DNA from: Flavobacterium aestivum
GTDB lineage: Bacteria > Bacteroidota > Bacteroidia > Flavobacteriales > Flavobacteriaceae
Assembly: GCF_026870175.2 (NCBI RefSeq)
Contig: NZ_CP113977.2
Span: 3,968,001-4,032,000, forward strand
Direction: 5' to 3'
Length of the DNA stretch: 64,000 nucleotides
Both the position numbers and the translations under genes were made by a program. Below, one piece after another: positions 36,076 to 43,927 of the stretch. Under the pieces are notes generated by a model. That model worked only from the letters and a program-made list of their open reading frames with translations. It made no database searches and was not told the DNA's origin. Position 1 is the stretch's first letter, and every line of letters begins with the position of its first letter.

Positions 36076-36116
36076 AAAAGTCCTCAAATAGAATTATCCA
36101 TTTGAGGACTTTTTGT
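36076..36116 (+). terminator. Terminator after aroE
   Basis: AAAAGTCCTCAAAT with ATTTGAGGACTTTT, 10-nt loop, T-run. The 298-base gap to the next gene otherwise holds only the DUF349 promoter. Confidence 0.85.
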
Positions 36117-36291
36117 TTACTAAAAAACGTATTTTACTCACTATCATGATAGTTATCCATTTTTCTTAATATTTATCTCATCTTTTTCTCAAAAAACTTG
36201 GCATATTTAGTGCAAAAAATATCAAGAAATCAAATTAAACCATTAAAGAAAGAATTTTCACATTAAATACATTATAAACAAAAGTTTTATT

Positions 36292-36321
36292 TTGTATTTT
36301 GCTACACCTTTACTATCTTTC
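36292..36321 (+). promoter_or_regulatory. Promoter of the DUF349 gene
   Basis: TTG (36292-36294), 19-nt spacer, TATCTTTC (36314-36321), one mismatch from TAnnTTTG; 35 nt before the ATG. Confidence 0.55.
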
Positions 36322-36356
36322 GCATTAAATAATTAGAAACCTTATACATTTTAAAA

Positions 36357-38369
36357 ATGTTAGAAGAAAAGAATGATAACCTGTCTCTTCACGAAAATGA
36401 GACAGACGGAAAAGCAGTCAATGAATTGAAAGAAACAGTTCAATCAGAAACACCTATTATTGGTGAAAATGAAATCAGTGATGCTGTAGCAGAAGAAAAT
36501 ACAGTAAATCCTATTTCTGAAACAGTACTTTCAAATGAAACTGAGACAAACGAAAATCAGAACGTTATTGACGCCATTTCTGACTCAAATGCTGAAGAAA
36601 GTGAAGATGAAACGTTAAAAGAACGTCATGACATACCTATGCTCGACTATGAAGCATTACCAATGGAGAAGCTTGTAGATGAATTGAAAAATTTGATTAC
36701 AAACGAAAAAGTAATGTCAGTAAAAGAGCATGTAGAGGAGATTCGCAAAGCATTTTTAGCAAAATACAACCACCTTATAGAAGAGAAAAAAGAAGAATTC
36801 AATCAGGAAAATCAAGATCCAAATGAAGAGTTCCAATACCATTCTCCTCTAAAAACGAAATTTGATCAATACTATACTATTTATAAAGACAACAAGAATA
36901 CTCACTTTAAGAGTTTACAAACCAATTTAAAATCTAACTTAGAGGTACGATTGGCTATTGTTGAAGAATTGAAAGAATTAATCAACCCACAGGCGAACAT
37001 CAAAGACACCTTAAAACATTTTAATGAATTAAGAGATCGATGGAAAAATGCGGGTTCTATTCCTAAAGACAAATACAATCACGTTTGGAATAATTTCCAT
37101 TTTCATGTCGAAAACTTTTATGACTACTTGCATCTTGACAGAGAAGCTAGAGACATAGATTTCAAACACAATTTAGAGCAAAAACAAAAAATTATTGCTC
37201 GTGTAGAAGAATTGACAAACGAAGCAGATATCAATAAAGCATTTAGAGAATTACAAGATTTACACCGAATCTGGAAAGAAGAAATTGGACCTGTTTCAAG
37301 AGAACATCGTGATGCAATTTGGAACCAGTTTAGTGAACTAACAAAAAAAATGCATGATAAGCGTGAATTGTTGTTTGAAAAACAAAGAGGAACTGAACTT
37401 GAAAATTTAAACAAGAAAAAAGAAATTATTGCTGCAATTGAAGTTTTAGCTACCGAAAAAGTAAACTCACATTCACAATGGTTGGCCCAAATAGAAAAAG
37501 TTGAAGCATTACGTACAGCATTTTTCTCTGCTGGAAAAGTGCCATCGGATGTAAATGAGGATACTTGGTCAGCATTTAAAACTGCGGTTAGAAATTTTAA
37601 TACTTTTAAAAATTCATTTTATAAAGACATTAAAAAAGACCAAAACGAGAATCTAAATAAAAAAATAGCGCTTGTAAACAAAGCGAAAGAATTACAAGAA
37701 AGTACAGATTTTACTGCAACTACTCCTATCATGAAGCAAATTCAGGAAGAGTGGAAACAAATAGGTCATGTACCAAGAAAATATTCTGATAAAATCTGGA
37801 ACGAATTTAGAGAAGCCTGCAATCATTATTTTGACAAATTAAAAGAGCAAAAAAATGAAGAAAACGCTGAAGAAGTAGAAGCTTTTGATAAAAAGAAAGC
37901 CTATTTAGAAACGTTAAGAGAGTTTCAATTGACTGGAGATCACAAAACAGATCTGGATGCCATCAAATCACATATAGAAACTTGGAAAGGCTTTGGTAAA
38001 GTTCCTTTCCCAAGAAGACATATCGAAGGAAAATTCAATAAAATTCTAGATGCTTTATTTGAAAAATTAAGCTTAAGCAAAAAAGATACTGAAATGATGC
38101 GTTTCTCTAACAGAATAGATCATTTATCTGAAAGCAATGACACTAGAAAACTAGACAATGAGAAGATTTTCATAATGCGTAAAATTGAAGAAGTACAAAA
38201 TGAGATATTCCAATTAGAGAATAACATTCAATTTTTTACTAATACAAAAAATGCAAAAAAAGAAAATTCAATAGTTTTAGAAGTTCGAAAAAACATCGCT
38301 ATCCATAAAGAAAGCCTTGATGTTTGGAAAGAAAAACTAAAACAATTAAGAAATATGAATCAAGAATAG
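36357..38369 (+). CDS. DUF349 repeat protein
   Basis: 670 residues, highly charged. The first 90 residues are acidic and low complexity. From about 120 to 600 come tandem DUF349-type helical repeats, recognised by the recurring W-K-x-x-G-x-[IV]-P-[KR]-x-x-x-x-x-[IV]-W-x-x-F pattern (RWKNAGSIPKDKYNHVWNNF, EWKQIGHVPRKYSDKIWNEF). The end is predicted coiled coil. The E. coli DUF349 protein is YhaM-independent and poorly studied; no function can be given here. It has its own promoter and terminator. Confidence 0.85.
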   Translation: MLEEKNDNLSLHENETDGKAVNELKETVQSETPIIGENEISDAVAEENTVNPISETVLSNETETNENQNVIDAISDSNAEESEDETLKERHDIPMLDYEALPMEKLVDELKNLITNEKVMSVKEHVEEIRKAFLAKYNHLIEEKKEEFNQENQDPNEEFQYHSPLKTKFDQYYTIYKDNKNTHFKSLQTNLKSNLEVRLAIVEELKELINPQANIKDTLKHFNELRDRWKNAGSIPKDKYNHVWNNFHFHVENFYDYLHLDREARDIDFKHNLEQKQKIIARVEELTNEADINKAFRELQDLHRIWKEEIGPVSREHRDAIWNQFSELTKKMHDKRELLFEKQRGTELENLNKKKEIIAAIEVLATEKVNSHSQWLAQIEKVEALRTAFFSAGKVPSDVNEDTWSAFKTAVRNFNTFKNSFYKDIKKDQNENLNKKIALVNKAKELQESTDFTATTPIMKQIQEEWKQIGHVPRKYSDKIWNEFREACNHYFDKLKEQKNEENAEEVEAFDKKKAYLETLREFQLTGDHKTDLDAIKSHIETWKGFGKVPFPRRHIEGKFNKILDALFEKLSLSKKDTEMMRFSNRIDHLSESNDTRKLDNEKIFIMRKIEEVQNEIFQLENNIQFFTNTKNAKKENSIVLEVRKNIAIHKESLDVWKEKLKQLRNMNQE

Positions 38370-38387
38370 ATTCAAAAAAACTGAAAC

Positions 38388-38423
38388 AAAACCTCGAGTA
38401 CTTACATTCTCGAGGTTTTTTTT
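38388..38423 (+). terminator. Terminator after the DUF349 gene
   Basis: AAAACCTCGAG with CTCGAGGTTTT, 10-nt loop, run of eight T. Confidence 0.85.
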
Positions 38424-38504
38424 GAATTTGCTCAAACTTAAATTTTAACTTTCATTTATTATATAAAATAATACGCAATGGCAGATATGTATTAAATTCG
38501 CAAA

Positions 38505-38852
38505 ATGAATTGGATTCGAAAAATAATCATTTTTAGTGGGCTTCTGTTTCTTTTTACATTTGCCATTACTGCAAATAAAAGTAATAGCGAGCAAACTAAA
38601 CCCGAAGAGAACAATTCTACCATTACTGCCAAAGGCATTCATTCTTCTGCCTTTATTGTACCAAGACATGGTTCAACACTCATAATAAATCACAAAAGTG
38701 TAGATAGTCCCATTATAAAATGGGTAACTCCTTTTTTGATTACAATTCCTGGTTTCAAAAAATATAATTTCCATAATACCTACTTAAACCAGGACATCAA
38801 TCGATGTATTAAGGTTTCCATCTTACTTTTCCCTTTCCATTATTTTTGGTGA
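38505..38852 (+). CDS. Small exported protein of unknown function
   Basis: 115 residues. A positively charged start and a hydrophobic segment (MNWIRKIIIFSGLLFLFTFA) give a signal or anchor. The rest is polar, and the C-terminus is aromatic (LLFPFHYFW), a tail that I believe recurs in short flavobacterial proteins. No domain is recognised. A weak -7 match (TAAATTCG, one mismatch) lies just upstream. An overlapping minus-strand frame exists but lacks support. Confidence 0.55.
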   Translation: MNWIRKIIIFSGLLFLFTFAITANKSNSEQTKPEENNSTITAKGIHSSAFIVPRHGSTLIINHKSVDSPIIKWVTPFLITIPGFKKYNFHNTYLNQDINRCIKVSILLFPFHYFW

Positions 38853-38949
38853 TTTAAAACAACTATTCCGCTTTAAAAATTAAAAGACTGGTTCAAATTG
38901 GACTCAGTTCAACCAAACATGTTTTAAAATCAACTAAAAAATAATACAA

Positions 38950-39426
38950 ATGGACACATCTGTAACAATAATTGGCATTATAATAACTATTCTAATCGCT
39001 ATACCGCTAACATTCATATTACGCTCTAATAGTGTCAATAAATCAAAAATTAAAGCAATAAAAAAACAATACAGTCAAAACAATCTTTACAATTTTGAAG
39101 TAACTGAATCTCAAAATAAAAAGATAATATCGATTGATCTCAAAAAGAAAGGTTTACTCTTTATTGATTTTAGTTATAAAAAAGATATCGTTAATTTTAT
39201 TGATCTAAACAAGATTCATTCCTGCAAAATAATCCCAACTACTAGCGCCAATTCGAGTACAATTCTCAAGTTAGAATTAGAATTCCTGTATACAAAAGAT
39301 CAAAAAAAGGAATTAATTCCAATCTACAATATAGACAACCAATTTTTAGATCCAATTTGTTTGTATGAAGACCATCAATTAGCCAAAAAATGGGTAAAAA
39401 TAATTGACGATTGTATTTCAAAATAA
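38950..39426 (+). CDS. Single-helix membrane protein of unknown function
   Basis: 158 residues. One N-terminal membrane helix (about 5-24) followed by a basic linker and a cytoplasmic domain of alternating strands (KKIISIDLKKKGLLFIDFSY, TILKLELEFLY). The final helix AKKWVKIIDDCISK is amphipathic. The pattern could be a PH-like fold, but that is a guess. No motif is recognised. It lies 97 nt after the small exported protein and ends before a hairpin. Confidence 0.65.
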   Translation: MDTSVTIIGIIITILIAIPLTFILRSNSVNKSKIKAIKKQYSQNNLYNFEVTESQNKKIISIDLKKKGLLFIDFSYKKDIVNFIDLNKIHSCKIIPTTSANSSTILKLELEFLYTKDQKKELIPIYNIDNQFLDPICLYEDHQLAKKWVKIIDDCISK

Positions 39427-39468
39427 TATTCTCTACAACTATTCGGCTGAATCATACCAAGCATAATT

Positions 39469-39548
39469 AAAGAGAGACTCTATATAGACTGCACCTAAAA
39501 TGTGAGACACAATTCGGGGCAGTGTAATATGGGTCTCTTTTCTTATTA
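39469..39548 (+). terminator. Structured terminator-like element
   Basis: An outer stem of AAAGAGAGAC (39469-39478) with GTCTCTTTT (39533-39541) and a possible inner ACTGC/GCAGT pair, then a T-rich stretch. The interior CACCTAAAATGTGAGACAC and GGGGCAGTG look somewhat like insertion-sequence end remnants, without proof. Confidence 0.45.
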
Positions 39549-39564
39549 TAAGTATTTTTCTAAT

Positions 39565-39608
39565 ATGATAAATATCATTTTAATTCCTAAAAAGTCACAC
39601 TAATTTTG
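39565..39608 (+). promoter_or_regulatory. FNR-type activated promoter of hemN
   Basis: Palindrome ATGAT-AAAT-ATCAT (39565-39578) and -7 box TAATTTTG (39601-39608). The palindrome centre is 29.5 nt from the first base of the -7 box, about -42 from the expected start, the classic position for a CRP/FNR activator. No -33 TTG is present. The same geometry occurs at ccoS and ccoI. Confidence 0.72.
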
Positions 39609-39634
39609 TCAGGATAAAATATTCAATTTATGTA

Positions 39635-39713
39635 ATCGCCATGATTCCTATACATAAACTGCAATAAAGTAATGACGATACCGTGTTCTGATAAAAACTA
39701 ATATTATCTTCAT
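39635..39713 (+). promoter_or_regulatory. Shared start-codon-proximal 5' element, copy at hemN
   Basis: Left arm ATCGCCAT (39635-39642) followed by GATTCCTA; right arm ATGACGAT (39672-39679); then TTCTGATAAAAACTAATATT and ATCTTCAT before the ATG at 39714, 42 nt after the internal ATG. It lies in the 5' leader predicted by the upstream promoter. The internal ATG opens a short frame MTIPCSDKN ending in TAA. Confidence 0.68.
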
Positions 39714-41078
39714 ATGAAAAACTCACTGATTCAAAAATATAATGTCCCTGGTCCAAGATACACTAGTTATCCAACTGTACCTTATTGGGATGAGTCTGGA
39801 TTTACAAATCAAATTTGGATAGAGACCCTCAAAAAGTCTTTTCTTGAAAGCAACACCAAAGAAGGTATTAGTCTTTATATACACCTCCCCTTTTGTGAAA
39901 GTTTATGCACCTTTTGTGGGTGTAACAAACGCATTACAAAAAATCACACTGTAGAAAACCCATATATAGAAGCTATTTTAAAAGAATGGGCTCTTTATTG
40001 TGATATTCTTGGAGAGAAACCAAAAATTAAAGAAATCCATTTAGGTGGAGGGACACCTACATTTTTCTCTGTCCAAAATTTAGAATATCTTATTAATGGT
40101 ATTTTTGATCATGCAGAAAAAGCAAAGGGTTACGAATTTAGTTTTGAAGGTCATCCCAATAATACCACCCATGCACATTTACAAAAACTGTATGAGTTAG
40201 GTTTTAGAAGAGTGAGTTTTGGTGTTCAGGATTATTCTGAAAAGGTTCAAAAAGCCATTCATAGAATTCAACCATTTCACAATGTAGCCAAAGTTACTTT
40301 TTGGGCAAAAGAAATTGGATATACTTCTGTGGGGCATGATATTATTTTTGGATTACCTTTTCAAAAAATTGAAGATGTTGTAGATACTATAGAAAAAACG
40401 AACTCTCTACAACCGGATCGTTTAGCATTTTATAGTTATGCCCATGTACCTTGGATAAAAGGAAATGGACAACGAGGCTTTAATGATGAAGACATTCCTA
40501 AAGATGATGAAAAAAGAATACTTTACGAAATAGGGAAAAAACTACTATCCAAAAATGAATACCATGAAATTGGTATGGATCATTTTGCCCTAAAAAAAGA
40601 CAGTCTCTACCGTTCTTTTGAGAACAAAACATTGCATAGAAACTTTATGGGATATAGTTCCTCTAAAACCCAATTGATGATTGGATTGGGTGTTTCTGCA
40701 ATAAGTGACAGTTGGTATAGTTTTGCTCAAAATGTCAAAACTCTTGAAGAGTATTACCAGTTATTAGAAAAAGATAAATTACCTATCTACAGAGGGCATT
40801 TATTATCTAATGAAGATCTTGTTATTAGAAGACACATATTAAATCTAATGTGTCAGTTTGAAACAAGCTGGACGGATTCTGCCAATTATTTTGATGAAAT
40901 ACCGGAAATTCTAATACAACTTAAAGAAATGGAGAATGATGGTTTATTGATTATTGATGAAAATAAAATTCAAGTTACTGAAAAAGGGAAACCTTACGTA
41001 CGTAATATTTGCATGGCATTCGATTTACGTCTAAAAAGAAAAGCACCAGAAACTGCTTTGTTTTCAATGACAATTTAA
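39714..41078 (+). CDS. hemN: Oxygen-independent coproporphyrinogen III dehydrogenase
   Basis: 454 residues. The true HemN start PGPRYTSYPTVPYW and the radical-SAM cluster motif with C61, C65 and C68 followed by GC70 separate it from HemW. The SAM-binding LGGGTPTF and GHDIIFGLPFQ are present. It converts coproporphyrinogen III to protoporphyrinogen IX without oxygen, so haem can be made for the cbb3 oxidase encoded next to it under low oxygen. The leader holds an FNR-type site and a shared 5' element. Confidence 0.95.
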   Translation: MKNSLIQKYNVPGPRYTSYPTVPYWDESGFTNQIWIETLKKSFLESNTKEGISLYIHLPFCESLCTFCGCNKRITKNHTVENPYIEAILKEWALYCDILGEKPKIKEIHLGGGTPTFFSVQNLEYLINGIFDHAEKAKGYEFSFEGHPNNTTHAHLQKLYELGFRRVSFGVQDYSEKVQKAIHRIQPFHNVAKVTFWAKEIGYTSVGHDIIFGLPFQKIEDVVDTIEKTNSLQPDRLAFYSYAHVPWIKGNGQRGFNDEDIPKDDEKRILYEIGKKLLSKNEYHEIGMDHFALKKDSLYRSFENKTLHRNFMGYSSSKTQLMIGLGVSAISDSWYSFAQNVKTLEEYYQLLEKDKLPIYRGHLLSNEDLVIRRHILNLMCQFETSWTDSANYFDEIPEILIQLKEMENDGLLIIDENKIQVTEKGKPYVRNICMAFDLRLKRKAPETALFSMTI

Positions 41079-41086
41079 GTAAGTAA

Positions 41087-41141
41087 CTAAAATTATGAGT
41101 GCCTAAATAACTAAGAATCTTAGTTATTTAGGCACTTTTTT
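41087..41141. repeat. 8-nt periodic array, copy 4, acting as bidirectional terminator
   Basis: AGTGCCTAAATAACTAAG (41098-41115) and its perfect complement (41119-41136) form an 18-bp stem with a 3-nt loop, followed by a T-run. Inside, units start at 41103, 41111, 41119, 41127 and 41135, again a strict 8-nt step. It separates the convergent hemN and cco operon ends. Confidence 0.85.
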
Positions 41142-41144
41142 AAA

Positions 41145-41846
41145 TTAATGACAATTGGCTTTTTCTTGTATAAACAAACTCATATTGGATGGGGAAACAT
41201 AAGGTATCCCAAGACCTAAACCTCTTAGAATAAACAATACGCCAATTATAACACCTACATAAGGAATTACTTTTTGAATCTTATTCCTGAAAGGAACTGT
41301 CAGAAAGGAATTGACATAAACCACAGTACTCATCAAGGGCACAGTTCCTAGTCCAAATAAAATCATGTATAAAACTCCAAAGCCAGCACTTTGCATAGCA
41401 ATAGCCCCAAACAAGGCTACATAAACCATTCCGCATGGCAAAAGACCATTGAGCAAGCCTATAATAAAGAGTGATTTATAACTTTTGTTTTTAAAATGGC
41501 TTCCCAGAATTTGTTTCATTCTTGAGATCCATCTAAACACTGGTTTCGAAAAATTATACTGAGCGAAAATCTTTTCAGGTATTAAAATCACTATAATCAT
41601 TGCAATGCCTATAAAAATAGACATCTGTTGCTGAATTCCTGCTAAAAAGAAACCTTTTCCCAACAAACCAAATAGCAATCCAATGCTTCCATAAGCCGTC
41701 AATCGTCCTAAATGATAAGTGATTATTTGTGTGGCTTTCTTGGCAGGATTGTTTCGTTCTACAGGCAACATCATAGCAATTGGACCACACATTCCTATGC
41801 AGTGAAAACTACTGATTAAACCGAATAAAAAAGCAGTATAAAGCAT
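41145..41846 (-). CDS. UreH/TauE-type membrane protein of the cbb3 locus
   Basis: 233 residues with six or so membrane helices. FHCIGMCGPIAMM at the start and LNGLLPCGMVYVALFGA in the middle are the cysteine-containing half-repeats of the UreH/DsbD-like family. It lies last in the oxidase operon after ccoH, a standard place in Bacteroidetes. It is often annotated as a sulfite exporter, but location and paired cysteines make a role in metal (copper) handling for oxidase assembly more likely. That role is inference. Confidence 0.78.
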   Translation of the reverse strand: MLYTAFLFGLISSFHCIGMCGPIAMMLPVERNNPAKKATQIITYHLGRLTAYGSIGLLFGLLGKGFFLAGIQQQMSIFIGIAMIIVILIPEKIFAQYNFSKPVFRWISRMKQILGSHFKNKSYKSLFIIGLLNGLLPCGMVYVALFGAIAMQSAGFGVLYMILFGLGTVPLMSTVVYVNSFLTVPFRNKIQKVIPYVGVIIGVLFILRGLGLGIPYVSPSNMSLFIQEKANCH

Positions 41847-41916
41847 TGTGATTTTAAATTATAGAATGCAGATTTTAGATTTGAAACTTGATAATTCATA
41901 ACCTAAAACTCAAAAA

Positions 41917-42369
41917 CTATTTTATATAAATTTCTTCTTTGGTCAAATAGGATTTCCCTCCGTATTGCCACTCCATATTAATATACCATTCTCCTCCAAT
42001 AAATTTATCTTTAGGAATAAACAAAGTAGATGAATCTGTAAATGAAATAGGCACCTGAAAATCAAACTTTTTATTAGATGGTCGATAAAGTGCAACTGTT
42101 CCTTTTATGTCTTTTGGCGTAAAATCAGCAGGAAAAACAATAGTAATCCCTTTAGAATCATTAGTTATTACCGGCTTTACTTTTAAATCGTGAGCATTTT
42201 GTACACGTGTCATTTCGTCTTGAAAATGTACATCATGTTTGTAATATTCTTCTACTACCAATTCATTATCATATTTGCTATCTGTTTGTACTTTTAAAAC
42301 GAAATACATTATAAAGCTAATGAACAAAGCAAAAGCAATTACGATAGCAGTTCCCCAATTAATTTTCAT
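41917..42369 (-). CDS. ccoH: FixH/CcoH family oxidase assembly protein
   Basis: 150 residues with one N-terminal helix (about 7-26) and a soluble outer domain. FixH features: YYKHDVHFQDEMTRVQNAHDL after the helix and an immunoglobulin-like end GGEWYINMEWQYGGKSYLTKE. It is needed for assembly of cbb3 oxidase. It lies between ccoG and the UreH-type protein, 59 nt after ccoG. Confidence 0.85.
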   Translation of the reverse strand: MKINWGTAIVIAFALFISFIMYFVLKVQTDSKYDNELVVEEYYKHDVHFQDEMTRVQNAHDLKVKPVITNDSKGITIVFPADFTPKDIKGTVALYRPSNKKFDFQVPISFTDSSTLFIPKDKFIGGEWYINMEWQYGGKSYLTKEEIYIK

Positions 42370-42428
42370 TTTTTATTCTTTTAGTTTATTTTTATTTAAC
42401 TATTGAAGGCTCAAAAACATTTATAAAT

Positions 42429-43847
42429 CTAATCAAAACTCCTTGGACTCAAAAAGTTGGTATAAGTAGTTTCAATTTTTTTATTTCCTTCGTACACATC
42501 AATTTCTACCTTAGTTTTATCAGTCTCCAATAAAAACTTATTAATTTCTATAAACATGGTTCCGCTTGACATTCCCTGTTTAGGAACTTTTAAATCCTGA
42601 ACACCCACAACTTTTAAATCTCCTTTTATTCCAACCAATTTAAAATGTATATCATTAATATCTCGATTGGTTTTATTGATAATCTTAAAAGTATAAATGT
42701 TACTGATATTATCTCCTTTGTGTTGAAACAATTGTCCAGGTAATCTAAAAATAGTCGCTTCGACTTCGGATCGTAAAAACAACAAGCCTGTAAGTACCCC
42801 GACCAATATAACCAATATTGCGGTATATCCTTTCATTCTGGCAGTAAATTTAAACTTGGCCTTAGTTTCTATTTCATCTTCAGAGGCATATCTAATAAGC
42901 CCAACAGGCAACCCAACGCTTTTCATTATAGTATCACACTCATCTATACAAGCGGTGCAATTTACACATTCGAGTTGAACACCGTTACGAATATCAATTC
43001 CTGTAGGACAAACATTTACACATTGTTTACAATCTATACAATCACCCTTACCGGAAGCTGCTCTGTCTTCTTGCTTATTGAATTTGGCTCTACCTACTTC
43101 TTTCTCACCTCTTACAAAATCATAGGCCACATTTATTGATTTTTTATCTAATAAAACACCTTGCAATCTTCCATAAGGACAAGCAATAATACAAACTTGT
43201 TCTCTAAACCAAGCAAAAACAAAATAAAAAACACCCGTAAAAATCAATAGTGATAGAAAGCTGCTCAAATGTACTAAAGGTCCTTCCTCTATTAGACGGA
43301 ATAATTCATCACTACTGATAAGATAAGCTAAAAAGACATTGGCAATCAGAAATGAAATCATAAGAAACACAAACCATTTTAAAGTTTTCTTTCTTATTTT
43401 TTCTCCATTCCATTCTTGTTTTTCCAAACGAATTTGTGCTCCCCTGTCTCCTTCTATCCAATATTCTATACGGCGGAAAACCATTTCCATAAAAATGGTT
43501 TGCGGGCAAATCCAACCACAAAATATTCGTCCAAAAATGACTGTAAATAAAATCACAAACACAACCCCAATAACCATAAACAGAACAAAAATATAAAAGT
43601 CCTGTGGCCAAAAAGGAAAGCTAAAAATATTAAAACGACGTTCTAAAACATTGAACATCATGAACTGATTCCCGTTTATTTTTATAAAGGGATTAGTGAT
43701 AAGTACAATTAATAAAAAATAGCTAACCCATTTTCTATAATCATAAAACTTACCAGAAGGTTTCTTAGGATAGATATACTTTCTACGCCCCTCCTTATCA
43801 ATAGTCCCAATGGTATCTCTGAAAGATTCGTCCAGTTTACTTGACAT
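42429..43847 (-). CDS. ccoG: cbb3 oxidase accessory ferredoxin protein
   Basis: 472 residues with about five membrane helices and two [4Fe-4S] binding sets: CIDCKQCVNVCP and CVNCTACIDECD near the middle, plus the CGWICPQT and CIIACPYGRLQG motifs. An Ig-like C-terminal domain follows. CcoG/RdxA reduces Cu(II) for delivery into the oxidase. It is downstream of ccoP across a hairpin that resembles a terminator, so its level may be lower than that of ccoP. Confidence 0.92.
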   Translation of the reverse strand: MSSKLDESFRDTIGTIDKEGRRKYIYPKKPSGKFYDYRKWVSYFLLIVLITNPFIKINGNQFMMFNVLERRFNIFSFPFWPQDFYIFVLFMVIGVVFVILFTVIFGRIFCGWICPQTIFMEMVFRRIEYWIEGDRGAQIRLEKQEWNGEKIRKKTLKWFVFLMISFLIANVFLAYLISSDELFRLIEEGPLVHLSSFLSLLIFTGVFYFVFAWFREQVCIIACPYGRLQGVLLDKKSINVAYDFVRGEKEVGRAKFNKQEDRAASGKGDCIDCKQCVNVCPTGIDIRNGVQLECVNCTACIDECDTIMKSVGLPVGLIRYASEDEIETKAKFKFTARMKGYTAILVILVGVLTGLLFLRSEVEATIFRLPGQLFQHKGDNISNIYTFKIINKTNRDINDIHFKLVGIKGDLKVVGVQDLKVPKQGMSSGTMFIEINKFLLETDKTKVEIDVYEGNKKIETTYTNFLSPRSFD

Positions 43848-43860
43848 TTTATTATTTTTA

Positions 43861-43907
43861 AATTAAAAAAGAGCTTTCTCAAAGTAGTTAATTTTGACAA
43901 AGCTCTT
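43861..43907 (-). terminator. Hairpin with T-run between ccoP and ccoG
   Basis: On the minus strand AAGAGCTTT and AAAGCTCTT form a 9-bp stem with a 21-nt loop followed by TTTTTTAATTT. It looks like a weak intrinsic terminator inside the operon and could reduce transcription of the assembly genes compared with the oxidase subunits. Confidence 0.55.
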
Positions 43908-43927
43908 CATTAAATATATGATCATTA

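Noticed and set aside
38445..38669. 74-codon minus-strand frame overlapping the small exported protein
   Set aside because: No signal, no family resemblance, and it crosses the terminator region upstream; the plus-strand frame has a signal peptide and a weak promoter.
41145..41846. True sulfite exporter
   Set aside because: The name comes from the broad family. Position in the cbb3 operon and MCGP/PCG cysteines point instead to a UreH/DsbD-like assembly role.
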